Below are positions 37,601 to 49,600 of a stretch of 64,000 nucleotides of DNA, one piece after another. The notes beneath the pieces are model-generated. The model did not search any database. It had not been told where the DNA came from and saw nothing but the letters and a program-made list of their open reading frames with translations. Both the position numbers and the translations under genes were made by a program. How positions within the stretch are numbered: the first letter of the stretch is position 1; every line of letters begins with the position of its first letter. Location: NCBI RefSeq assembly GCF_037392515.1, contig NC_090295.1:24902501-24966500 (forward strand). The letters run 5' to 3'. This DNA comes from Haliotis asinina. Taxonomy: Eukaryota; Mollusca; Gastropoda; Lepetellida; Haliotidae.

Positions 37601-40600
37601 CCTGGCTATTTCAGCCTTCCACATACCCGTTGAGGGTGCCTTGTTGGGACAATACCCCCGGGTACAGCGTTTTCTTGCAGGCGTGGACAGACTGCGTCCG
37701 GTCGTGAAATTTGTCTCGAGTATTGGAATGGTTACCCACTCCTCTCGTTTATGACTTGGCCAACCCGTCGTTACAACTGTTAAGTTGGAAAACGACTTTT
37801 TAGTGGCGGTTACGTCTGGTAGACGTGTTAGCGACTTACACGTCATGTTTTCAGACCCGGATCTTACTATGTTCCATAAGGATCGGGTTAGCATTCGCTT
37901 ACCGGATTCATACCGCCCAAAAAATTTGATCATTCGCTTCGAATGACCGCGCCTATCGATCTAACTGGGTGCATGCTGCCTGCGTCGTCTGATAATACAT
38001 ACCGTAAGGTTCGTGTATTAGACGTTATGAAACCTCTTAAAGTTATTTTAAGAGAATAGCCTTGCTCCGTACGGAGAAACAGCTATTTTGCTGTTGTGGT
38101 GGCGGAATGGCTGGCTATCCGACTGATACACAGACGGCATCCCGATGGATTGTATGGGCAGGCTGCAAGGTCTATATACATAAAGGCTTATCTCCCCCAA
38201 AAGGGGTTGTCAGCTCACTCAGTGAGAGCAGTGGCCACGTCAGAACCGTCATTACCAACTGAACAGACACTCACGAGAGTGTGCTCGGTTCGGTCAGTCA
38301 GTTCCCTGCAGTAGACAGAATAGTTCTGCTCAAGCTGATTAAGCTTTGTTTGATAACTATATCTGTTTGCACTCGGTGTTGGGTAACTATCCATTCCCAT
38401 TTTATCGGCGGTGATATTTGGTGATGGTTTCTTAGTCCCGCCCTCTTTGGCTGGGTGCCTTACTTTCCTTTCCATTTCCCTGCTTAGCTTGCTAGTGCGG
38501 TATGGACAAGGTTCAGTTTGGCGAGTGTCCCGTACATCCAGGTCTCCAAACTTTGATTTGGGTGGGCGGGGTTTCTCATTTGGGATTTCCCAAATTCTAG
38601 CCAATGGGCATGTAAGCTTTGACAAGCGGGTCCTCAGCTTTGTCACGCCCCCGCCTTGATTGACATCAGCGGTCAGGTGACCAGGTCGGTGCCTTTTCTA
38701 TTTCCGTGTGATTGTAGATTTGCACTTCGATCGAATGGACTGTTGCTGTCAGACAGAATACCACTCCCAATTGCTTCTCTTCGGGAGTCTGTTTAATGCT
38801 TATATGTACCCCAAGGAGGACTTCTTCTGAAAAAGAATTATACAAACCTGTAGAGGTTATGAATTCTTTGAAGAATGTCCTCCTTGGGGTACGGCCACCC
38901 GCCTCCCCTCATTCTGTCTGATGCGTTCAGCATGAAAAGTGAGGTGCGAGGTAGACGGCCAGAGTTACCTGCTCTTGGCTGTAGGGGGCCTGGGGGGCCC
39001 TGTAAAGGTGGTCCCACAAGACAAAAACGAGTTTTTTGTTTTGTAAATATTTTATTATCAAAATAGTTACAACTGTCGTAGGGATTTTTAATGGACATAA
39101 AAATGCTTATATGTACCCCAAGGAGGACATTCTTCAAAGAATTCATAACCTCTACAGGTTTGTATAAATTTATCCTATCTCAAACTATGCATGTCTCTCT
39201 CTTGCTTTGGGAGTGGAATGATTTGCGTACGTTTTTTTCGTATCTCATGTGATGGATTCCCACCCATCCCTCTGCTGTGTAGATATCCAAGGATAAAAAT
39301 ATCCAGTGACTCTAAAAACGAGAGTTATGATTCAAAGTTGCTCACATAGTTAGACAGTGGGGCATGTAGCATGATTTTCATGATATGTGGGAAGCTGTCT
39401 TATAAAGAGGGTAGCATGGAGTGCTTAGGTGAATGGACAAGAGAGGCCTAGGGAAAAACGTTTACATCGTTCCACTCAAGAGAGACAAGTGCATACCATG
39501 AGATAGGATAAGTATATAAATACAATTTATAGTTAAATTTTCAAGATCCTGTATATTTAAGAGAACTTAAGCTAATCCTTAGGTCTGTTTTCCAGATACT
39601 TACATGACACAATCAACTTCCTGCTGGGGACGTTGAAGCGTGAGCGAGACCGTACGCAGGCCTTCCAAGCTGTTGGGCTTCTTGCTATTTCAGTGCAAGG
39701 AGAGATAAGTCAACATCTGCCTCGAATCATGGAAGTGATCAGAGCATCACTCCCTCCTAAAGACTACTCTGCCAAGTAAGTTCATCTATATGTCTCTACC
39801 CAGCAGTCATATATCTGACAATAAAGTTTGAACACATTTCATATATGCATATCACCATGAGAGATGTAGTCATGACACATCATCATTTCTGTCAACACAA
39901 AACAAAATAATTCATGCCTTCAGTTTGTACAATATATTCTCTTGAGAGAAAAACCCTCACTCGAGACCATTTTTATCAATAGTTATGGTATTGGACATTT
40001 AGCACAATGTCATTGGACTCCATTGTAGTTCTGAAAATTCAGAGAGAAACTAAACAGTACAATGTATGTTTATCGCTCTAAGACCTTCTAGAAGCAGATG
40101 TGATATTTGTTGTTGCACATGTCAGGAAACATCGTAACTTCGCAGTGGACCCAGCTGTGTTCACCTGTATCAGCATGTTAGCCAAAGCCATGGGTCCACA
40201 GATGACCCGAGACATCAGAGAACTACTTGACTCCATGCTGGCCACAGGCTTGAGGTAGGGGGAGATAAATCTCAGCAAGGTCACCGTTAAGTAACTAGAG
40301 TTAAACTCTTGTCTGTTGGAACCAATATGTGCGGATGTTCTTCAGATTTGGAAAAAAATGATAATGTGAAATAGCTTATAACAATTTTTGACTAGATTTG
40401 ATGCTTCCCTCCCTAGTTATAAACCCATCAAAGTCCCTGTTTTAAGCTTGTCTAAGTCATGTGAGAATGGTGTAATTGTCATCTTGTAACTATGGTAACA
40501 ATCTGTTCCTGCAGTCCTGCCCTGACTGCTGCACTGAGGGACCTAGCCACCCAGATCCCACAGCTCAAGAAAGACATTCAAGATGGCCTCCTCAAAAATC

Positions 40601-43600
40601 TCTCTCTAATCCTGATGGGACGGCCCCTGAAACACCCAGGAGCACCCAAGAGTCCATCGTCTGCTCTTCCGCCATCAGGTATGTAATAGCAGTGAAAACA
40701 TAAGTCAGTTGACTGTTGTACATGTCAAGCTGAGTAGAGGTATTTGTAGTGTTAGCAGAGTCAAGTTGTTGTAGTACCAGGCCAGTTCAGTAGCCTAGTG
40801 GTTAAAGCATACGCTCACCATTCTGAAGGCCCAGGTGTGATTCCCCACATTCCCCCCCAACAATGTGTGAAGCCCATTTCTGGTGTACCTCAATATGGTA
40901 TTTCTGGAATATTGCTGAAAGCAGTGTTAAATTAAACCCACTCACCATTGTAGTACCCTGCTGACCTCCCTGAAGTAGAGTTGTCTTGCCCAGAAGATAT
41001 GGCTTGTGTCTTCCATTGTTGTCTATTGAGTGTTTGGGCCAAGACTCTTTATATACCGATCCGCTGGGGGAAGCAGTAACAAGCATGGCAACTTAATTTC
41101 ATATCTGACATGAGCCATGGTCAGTTCTCAGATGATGGGTCAGGATTCATCCCTGACACCTTTGCTTAAGGGTTTGCATCCTAAATTGCCCTGATTGTTT
41201 TATGGTTTGCCTGCATCATACATGGGGTATCCTGGTGATTAAAGCATTCTCTTGTGACACCTAGGACCTAGGTTCAATGCCCCATATGAGTACAATATGT
41301 GAAGCCTATTCTTGGTGTCTTCGGTTGTTACATTGCTGGAATATTTTGCTAATGGTGTTGTGAAACTAAGCTGCCTCACTGCACCATACATGTGCTGGTA
41401 AGTTTTGGTAGACATCTGAAAGCTGCATCAGGCTTTTCTTGTGGCATAACTGGAGTAGCGTTAAGCAGCAATGCTAGAATGCAGCTCACACTCTCATTCT
41501 AGTAGAAGGTTGCTTAAATGCAGCTTTAATAATCAGCCATTGTTTATGTGCTATTGTTGTATAAACCACAAACACAACTGTGTTGATGTGTAGGGGCCTG
41601 GTGGTTAAATCCACTGCAATAGTGCTAAACTATTGCTGAAGTGGCATAAACCTAGAGTCACTGTTAATGTGTGAATAGCAAGACTGTTCTGCCAATGCCC
41701 CATGATGATAACTGAACAAGTCATCAGATACAATAATACAATGCTATTTCAGCATCCATGGCAAACTTGCCCGAGTCCCATGATGCTACAAGCATCACGC
41801 TGGCACTGCGGACACTGGGGAGCTTCGACTTTGAAGGTAAGGAATGTTTGTGTGTATGAAGACTTCAAAAATCAGGTATATGTACTTTGTGATCATTTCT
41901 GGAATAGGTGAATGAATATTATGTCCTGCAAAGTATGTGTGATTGTGAATTTTGTTTGATTAGGATAGAATGTAATTTACCTATCTATGGCTGCAGGCCA
42001 CTCTTTGACCCAGTTTGTCCAGCACTGTGCAGACCACTACCTGAACAGTGAACACAAGGAGATCCGCATGGAGGCAGTGCAGACATGTGCCCGGCTCCTC
42101 TCACCTCTACTCACGGTAAGTAGTGTACCTCACTCATAATTCCAGTTGTAATATGTGTCTGTAGTCTGTCATTACTCTCTGTAAGGGCTAAACCATTCTA
42201 CATATCATCCTTACCCGCAATGCCATGTGTGTTTGTAGCCTGTCATTACTCTCTGTAAGGGCTAAACCATTCTACGTATCATCCCTACTCACAATGCCAT
42301 GTGTGTTTGTAGCCTGTCATTACTTTTATTTCAGGCCTCAACCATGATAAATATGATGCAAATTGAATGTTGTATTGTTGCATGATGTTTCAGCTTCTTG
42401 CCACCAGCCAGGGTCAGATCAGCATGTCCGCCATGACAACTGTAGCCTATGTGCTGAACAAGTTACTTGTGGTGGGCATCACAGACTCAGGTAAGTGTTC
42501 ATACACTCACAACAAAATAAAACAGAACACACAAGAGAATTAGTCTAATGGTGACGGATGAAAGTATGAGGATACAAGGTACATCTCTTGAACATGAAGG
42601 TGCAAGACACATTCAACATTTCCTTGATTTAAAATAGCATTTGAGCTGGAACATGCTGATTGTACAATATTCCCACATGATTTGCAAATGTAATCTATCC
42701 ACAAAGTTAACAAATCCATTTTAAATGACTTACATAGATGCTGATATCCGGTACTGTGTTCTGGCTGCCCTGGACGAGAGGTTTGACCCCCATCTGGCAC
42801 AGGCTGAGAATCTCAGTGCACTGTTTGTGGCACTCAATGACGAAGCTTACGAGATCCGCGAGCTGGCTATTTGCATGATTGGCCGACTGAGCAGCAAGAA
42901 TCCAGCATACGTAATGCCATCGCTCCGGAAAGTCTTGATTCAGGTAAATTCAGACTTTCACTTGTTGTACAGGAGAAAACATCAGTGAGCTTATACTAAT
43001 ATGAGGAGACTGAAGTCCTACGTTTCGCCAAGATTCTTTCTTATTATACAAAGGCTAAGTTCCATCAATGCATAGTAACTGACTGATCAGTCACATTGTA
43101 GATGTAGATAAGCATCAATTATGTGATGAAATAACTTCTGACATCATCATTTAAGTATTCTGTGAGTAATGAATAAATAGATCATTAGCACATACACAAT
43201 CGTTTATACATACTATAGAAAGCAGTACCCCCTTTTGTATTAATTCCACATGTGTCCATTCATTTAAAGAAACATTTCTATGCGATGTTTAGTGTGCAGC
43301 AAAAGTCCCTAGTTATACGTAACTTTGCAGATAACTACTGATTTTAGGATACCAAACATGGTCTGTGGAGGAAAATGTGAACTTTGCAGCAGAACATTAT
43401 TACAAAACATTTACATTTTCAGTTGTATTCAAGCTTCTATTTTCATGGCATCGAGATTACCACCTGTAACTGCCTTTAAGAACAGTATAAACATTTGCTG
43501 TGTTGACCAGATTCTGACAGAGCTGGAACACAGTGGAATTGGTCGAAACAAGGAGCAGGCGGCTCGGATGCTTGGCCATCTTGTCTCTAATGCAGCCCGT

Positions 43601-46600
43601 CTCATCAGGCCCTACATGGAGCCCATTCTGAAGGTTGGTTTAGTTGTTGAATCCTTCCTGAGTCAGTGTTATCGCACTGTCAAGTTGTTCTAGGAGCTTT
43701 ACAATGCTTGTCTTGTCTGCCATGATCTGTCAAACCCCAAGCTCCCCCCCCCATCTTAAGATATATATTTTTCTTTATCCTGACTCATGCTTATTGTGCT
43801 TATCTCCTTCTATGTGAATGACAGTGGACAACTTGAATCACTTGAAGATTCCTTGAAAAGGACATTAACGTTCACTCACCCAAGAGTTGCCTCCCTTGAA
43901 CCCCTTCCTGCTGAAACAGTCACATGAGCTCGCAAAATAATCCATCTTTTGTGACATTTATTTATCACAATGTAGTTTGTTTGATGAGCTCTTGTGCTCA
44001 TCAACAGTTGATCCTCACCCCCAATGCCCGTCATGTATTAATCCATGTTCTTTCAGCTTGCGTTTCAGTATTAGTTTATCAGATGTGCAATTTAATTGTT
44101 ATTTGTGTTACATCTGTAAACGGTGACGGAAAGAATGAGGGAAGTCATCTCATCTCAAATCACTGGTGATAAATCTGGGAATAATGCAGGTAATCGTATG
44201 TTGTTAACTACAGCTGAAATTCATATGCTGAGCACGTTACAGGGGCAGCTGTCTAGGACTAGTCAGGACTTAGACGTGTCTAAGAAGAGGTCTGCTACTG
44301 AGTCAATGCCATCAGAGAGCAAGAGGGCAAGTCCTCATTGTCTGTGACCCAGAAGTAATCCTCTTCATCTAGAACCTTGGCAAAATCAGCTTGTCCCAGC
44401 AAACAATGTAGAGGTCATTGATTGAAGACATCATGCCCCCTGATAAAGCAGACGTTTATGCTGACCCTCCAGTACTGCTGCCTGAAGTTCCAGTAAGATC
44501 TACTAGAATGTCGATGAAGTCTGCCCCCATGTGGAGATGATAGTCCACTGCAACCACAACCTATTCAAAGACAAACCTCCAGCAATGCAGACGTCTGTCA
44601 TCAGAGACAACACCAGTGTAGCCTCATCACAGCTGCAAGAGGATGTAGATGACATCAAGTAGTATAGGGAATGATAGTCCGAAAACACTTTTCAAAACCC
44701 CCTATAAAAAGCCTCATTTACTAAATGAGGCTTTGGTGGGACCCTTAGCTCTTGATACTATTGCCCCTACTACAAAGCCACGCCATCACGTTTACCGTGA
44801 CTTGGCAGGCGGTAACACTGTGCCGTACGGTACGATCAATAATTTGTTGTAAGTTTTGACCGACCATATAGGATCGGTGGCTCGCTTACGGCTATCACCC
44901 CTATGTCACGTTTACCTCGATGAAACAGTTTAACGTGAACCGCCTATGATCTCTTTGGTGTTCGTAATAAAGGCTTGTTGGGCTTTTTGTATCCCCTGTT
45001 CTATGTACTTTTTTTTCTCATCCTCGCTGATAGCAGACTTACGAGACTTGGACCGAATATCTTGTTTCATTCCGTTATATTTTGTGAGTTCAGATAGGAT
45101 TGAACGAAACTCCTCTTCTGAGATCTTACTGTCAGAGAGTGCCGTGGAAATACGCTCACTAACTGTGTTCAGCTTTGCTTCAGCCAGAACCCTGATCTCA
45201 TCGTGTTTCAATGCCTTACGATTAAGTCTGCGTGATACTAACTTAAGCGCCAACCCTACCAACCCTGTTACCCCAGCCGTTATTTCAATACCTAACACTA
45301 TAGGTGCAGCCACGATGGTGGTTAACAACCCAACGCCTGCCGCCCCTAGTCCCATGCTGGTTGCCATAAGGGTAGTGTCAGCCCCATCCACGATATTGAA
45401 AGCTCTATGGTACTTTTTACATAGTGCTTTCCGCGTGTCACGGTCTTGTTCTAGTTGGCGTTTCACATCACATAACTGCCTCAAGCGGAACCCATCTACG
45501 GTTTCCAGCGTCTTCGCTACTTCCTCTACAACTGGGTACAGGCCCATCCTATAATGTATATTTTGAAAGATATTTTAATTGGGGTTCAGTTAATATTCTA
45601 TCAATTAATTTGAAGTCTACAAGTTCTAGACTACTAGTCAGGGTAATAGGTGAGAGGTTAATAGAATTTCCTGTTGTAATAAAAACCCCACTGAGGTTTA
45701 TTAAGCGGTTTATAGGACCCCCGTGGGTATCCTGTTGTATAACAATACGACAATATTGGTCTTGGTGTTCGTCAAACCAGTGTATTGACACCCCGGGTAA
45801 AATTTGGTGTACTTTTGAGGTGTTTTCATTACCTAAATAGAAAAAGAAGACTTCTATGATGAGTGTGAAAGGGGTGTATATATCAGGTATTAAGTCAGCA
45901 GGATAATTGTTAAATGTTAATTTATTTTTTAATATAGACTTTAACCTATTTTTTTCGGTATTAGTAGTTCCTATGGCTACACTATCCGGAATGAAATCCC
46001 CGGCCCAGATGCCGTTGTTCCTAATCTTAGCGATAGTCCCAAGTTCGTTTAATGTGATATAAGGTGAGGCGATTGTTAAGTTGATCAACCATTTGGGTTC
46101 TTTTAAATCTGATAACGACACCCGTCTGTACACGTTGTCTTTGAAGTGTAGGATGTATAATTCATCTTCCTCACCAGGCTGATCGAATCCCTCTGTATCT
46201 CCCAGGTCGTTAAGCGTAGTGTTGGGATGATGACTGGTCATTATTATAATATTATTATATAATTTCCAACTGGTTTTCTGTTAATAATTCAGGGATTAAA
46301 TTCATACCAATAAAGTGTATGTTGTTAGGTAGGAAGATCTTGGTTAGTGATATCTTGTTTTCCACGATCACGTTGACACCCTGCAGACTGGTGTTGGAGC
46401 CGACACCCACCCGCACGTAAACGTTGCAAACTTGATCCTTGTGCCGTTTCTCCCACCCTAGTTTGACCCCCTTCACGATCTCGACGTTACCCCCCGATGA
46501 TTCCCCTAGGTAGACTTTGATGACCAGTGTTGTGTTTGATGGTATACCATCTAGTATTTTGTCCACGCCTTCGAATTCAGACACCAACTGTAATGCCACG

Positions 46601-49600
46601 TTTTGTATGCCCGTTTTACTCGATAGCATGTGGAGTGGTGAATTGCTGATTGGGCTGACGACTACGCTACGTCTCTGAGTTGGGACGTAAGCCACGAGCA
46701 GGAATCCATCGTTCACGACTTTGTTTAGGTAGTGGTCTTTGTTATCAGTGAACACGTAGGGGGAGAAGAGCTTAATATTGAGAAACCAGTAGTTGTCGTA
46801 ATCGGGTAACAACACCCACTTGTCATCTTCGGTGAAGACGAGCTTATATGGCCGGTTCTTTTTGATGGTAGTTCTCTCAACATCGTCTAAGTCGAACAGT
46901 TTACCCCCGAACGATGGGTATATTCTCCAGTTGTCATCACCGGTGTTGACGAGGGCGTACTTAGTGTTGACTGTTGCTCCTGTGGTATCTATCATATCAC
47001 TTAGGGCTCCACCGGAGGAGACTTCAACGCGTTTGTAAATGTTGTTTTTCAGTTGCAAGGCGTACGTTTTACCATCTACTCCGGGAGCGTCGAAACCGCG
47101 TGTGTCTCCGAGGTCGGAGATCCCGATATTGACGCATTTTTTCACTCCGGGTCCTTGTGCGCTGGTCATGTTACATGAAGTGTTAAGCTGAGGTATCCTA
47201 TATTTACAGGATTATGATTTATATCTAACACCGATATTGTCAGCTCAGGTATGTTGCCCCGGGTTAATTTCTTATACTGCCGTGGTGAAAATGACTCGGT
47301 TCTACCGTCGTTGTATTTCTCAGTTTTCACTGGCACTGCTCTCAGTATAGTGGAAGGGTGACCTCCTTGAATGTTGTACGTTGTGCTCACCTGACCGAGA
47401 TGAATGTACAGCTCTCGGTACGGTACTAGGTCGGGTAACTTCGTGCCTGTGACGGTTGTTGTTGGTTTTATCTCGTCAGGAGACATACCGAGTATCCTCG
47501 CTAATGGTCGGCCGAGCCTCAAGGGGTTTCTTCCGTTGTTGATTAACATCACTGTACCGTTTGAGTCGTTCATCTTGAGTTCGGCTCCCAGGGGTTTGAA
47601 GACCTCGTCGTTTAGCGAGCACACGCTGTAGTAGCCGTCAGTTATCTGGCTGCGAGTTCCACTGACGAACAGCTTATTGTTGCTGGCGTTGATGTTAGTC
47701 CATTGCGGTAGGTAGGTGATATCGCAGAGTGCGACTTCGAGTTGACCTGACGTGTTATCGATCGCGTGCGTCAGCTGAACGGCCTCACCGCTCGTTATTC
47801 CTGGAAGTGTTATGTACATATTACATATATATTTATTTATATAATAGTTTTAAAATGTATTCCCCTGGTGTGTTTTACCCTAAACTGGATGTAGATTTCT
47901 CCCCCATGAAGATCGTGGTTGCTCCTGAGTTGTATTTCAATGCCCAGCTTTTAGATGTGTTCGATAAGTATAAGCTTATGGTGACTAACATTGAGGCAGT
48001 CCACGCGTGGTTCAACAACCCTATGCAGTTCTGGCAGAATCAATTCAACTTTGCTGTGTGGTGCGCTACAACTGGGTGTGGTGTGGCATTGGCCGACTCT
48101 CAGCGTGGACCGCTGAGTCAGTCTGTGTTCAAGTTCCACGTGTACTACCAGGTCAGACGTATCCTTAAAGAGATCAGTGCCCCCCTCCCACAGGACAAAG
48201 CGTGGGACGCAACAAACAACCCATACGATAGACGGGCCTACGAACGTATTTGTAATGAATTCGAAATAAACCCGAAGACGGATTGGCGTTTGCCGGGGCC
48301 GAACCACGGGTTGGGTATTCCTTCTGATGGCGTGCGATCAGTGAAAGAACTCAGTGATCTTGTACTGAAACAAGGTAAACTACGCCCGGACTTTGCTTTG
48401 TCGAGTAATGAATGGAGGGATGATCGTATGAACTTTAAAGGTGGTGTTGCTTTCACAGTCCAGAAAGTGGAGCAGTCAACCGCAGACGGGTGGAAAATGT
48501 TCATGCTGGACACATCGAAAGGATTCACTCGTGCTGGTACAATACGCTTGAACGACTCGATTCGAACGTATGTGTGGTCGCTGTTGGGTGCGCAGTCGCA
48601 AACGCGTTCCAACATCATCGGTAAGGGAACTGCTTACGACGCTCAGAAACAGTTCGTTGCCAACGTTGAGGATGCTATTAATTCTCCAGTTGATCTCCCG
48701 CGGGCCATCGAACGCTACCAAAACGTGTTAGAATACGCCAGATCGAAAGTCAATTACGTGTTCGGTGTGGGGCTGTATATGTCTCCGAGTGATATGCAAC
48801 TGAGAGTAAAAAAAGTGGTGGGTTATAACAACAAAATAGTCATAGCCATGGCGGACCAAAAGTTGGGCATCAACCCCGATATTAACACCCCCTATATCCC
48901 ACACATCCCACCACGTGAAACGGGTATAGTGGAGCCACCTCCGGAGCCTAAAGTTCATGTGGGGGTACCCCCCACACACCCCCATATTCAGGCCTCCAAT
49001 CAGCAGCATATTGATAATAAAACAGCCCTAGTGGTTGGTGGGGTAACTTTGGGACTTATTTGGTTAAAGATTTCTTAGCCGCTACGTACACCAGACCCGC
49101 CACGGCGACGATGGCTGCCCACAGGTTTTGACTGAGCCACATGGCAGTTTTAGACAGAGCGCCCAACAACCACGAGACGATGCTACCCAGGATGCCGGGA
49201 AGGGCTTCGGCGGCTTTACCAGCCAGTTTAGCTAGGCCTTCCCCGAGTTTTTTAATCCAGTCTTTAACACCACCACCACCGCTGGGAGTTCCCCCTCCGC
49301 CGGCAGGACCCACAGGGGTTCCCCCCGTCAGTGACACCACCAGGGTTGATATGATGAAACCCAATGCAGTTAGAATGCTGGCGATGGTGATCCCTTGCTC
49401 CCGGAACAATATCCGAATCCTGTTGGCTAAAGTTGTATCCTCATTCAGTATTCTATCGATTGTTTCCCGAATACGACTGATCTGGGATCGAAGCTGTTCA
49501 CGATTCGAGGAAGCGGCTTCCAATCGTGTACGTCTCTCGTCTTCTAAATCACGTATTCGTTCATTGATACGACGCTTCATATCATCGTTTTCAGTTTCGT

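Larger units (their letters stand above)
33487..39165 (+). mobile_element. DIRS-like retrotransposon (copy C), ~5.7 kb, with complete terminal architecture
   Basis: Inverted terminal repeats: 33506-33702 against 38928-39127 (both read GTCCTCCTTGGGGTACATAT inward from the ends). Outside these the outer tips differ. The internal complementary region at 38791-38895 contains, joined head to tail, the reverse complement of the left tip (ACCCCAAGGAGGAC ... GAAAAAGAATT) and of the right tip (ATACAAACCTGTAGAGG ... GAAGAATGTCC). That fixes the element borders at 33487 and 39165. It is a DIRS hallmark, used to regenerate ends through a circular intermediate. Gag-like, RT/RNase H and tyrosine recombinase regions follow in order. 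The sequence is GC-richer than the surrounding MTOR intron. Frameshifts make it non-autonomous. Confidence 0.88.

Noticed and set aside
37275..38700. A DNA methyltransferase domain, common in some DIRS elements
   Set aside because: No DPPY- or NPPY-like motif was seen in any frame between RNase H and the internal complementary region.
44946..45554. 202-codon plus-strand open frame
   Set aside because: Antisense shadow of the 205 aa Polinton gene; composition Ser-rich with no family pattern, and no gene-to-gene spacing that fits the block.
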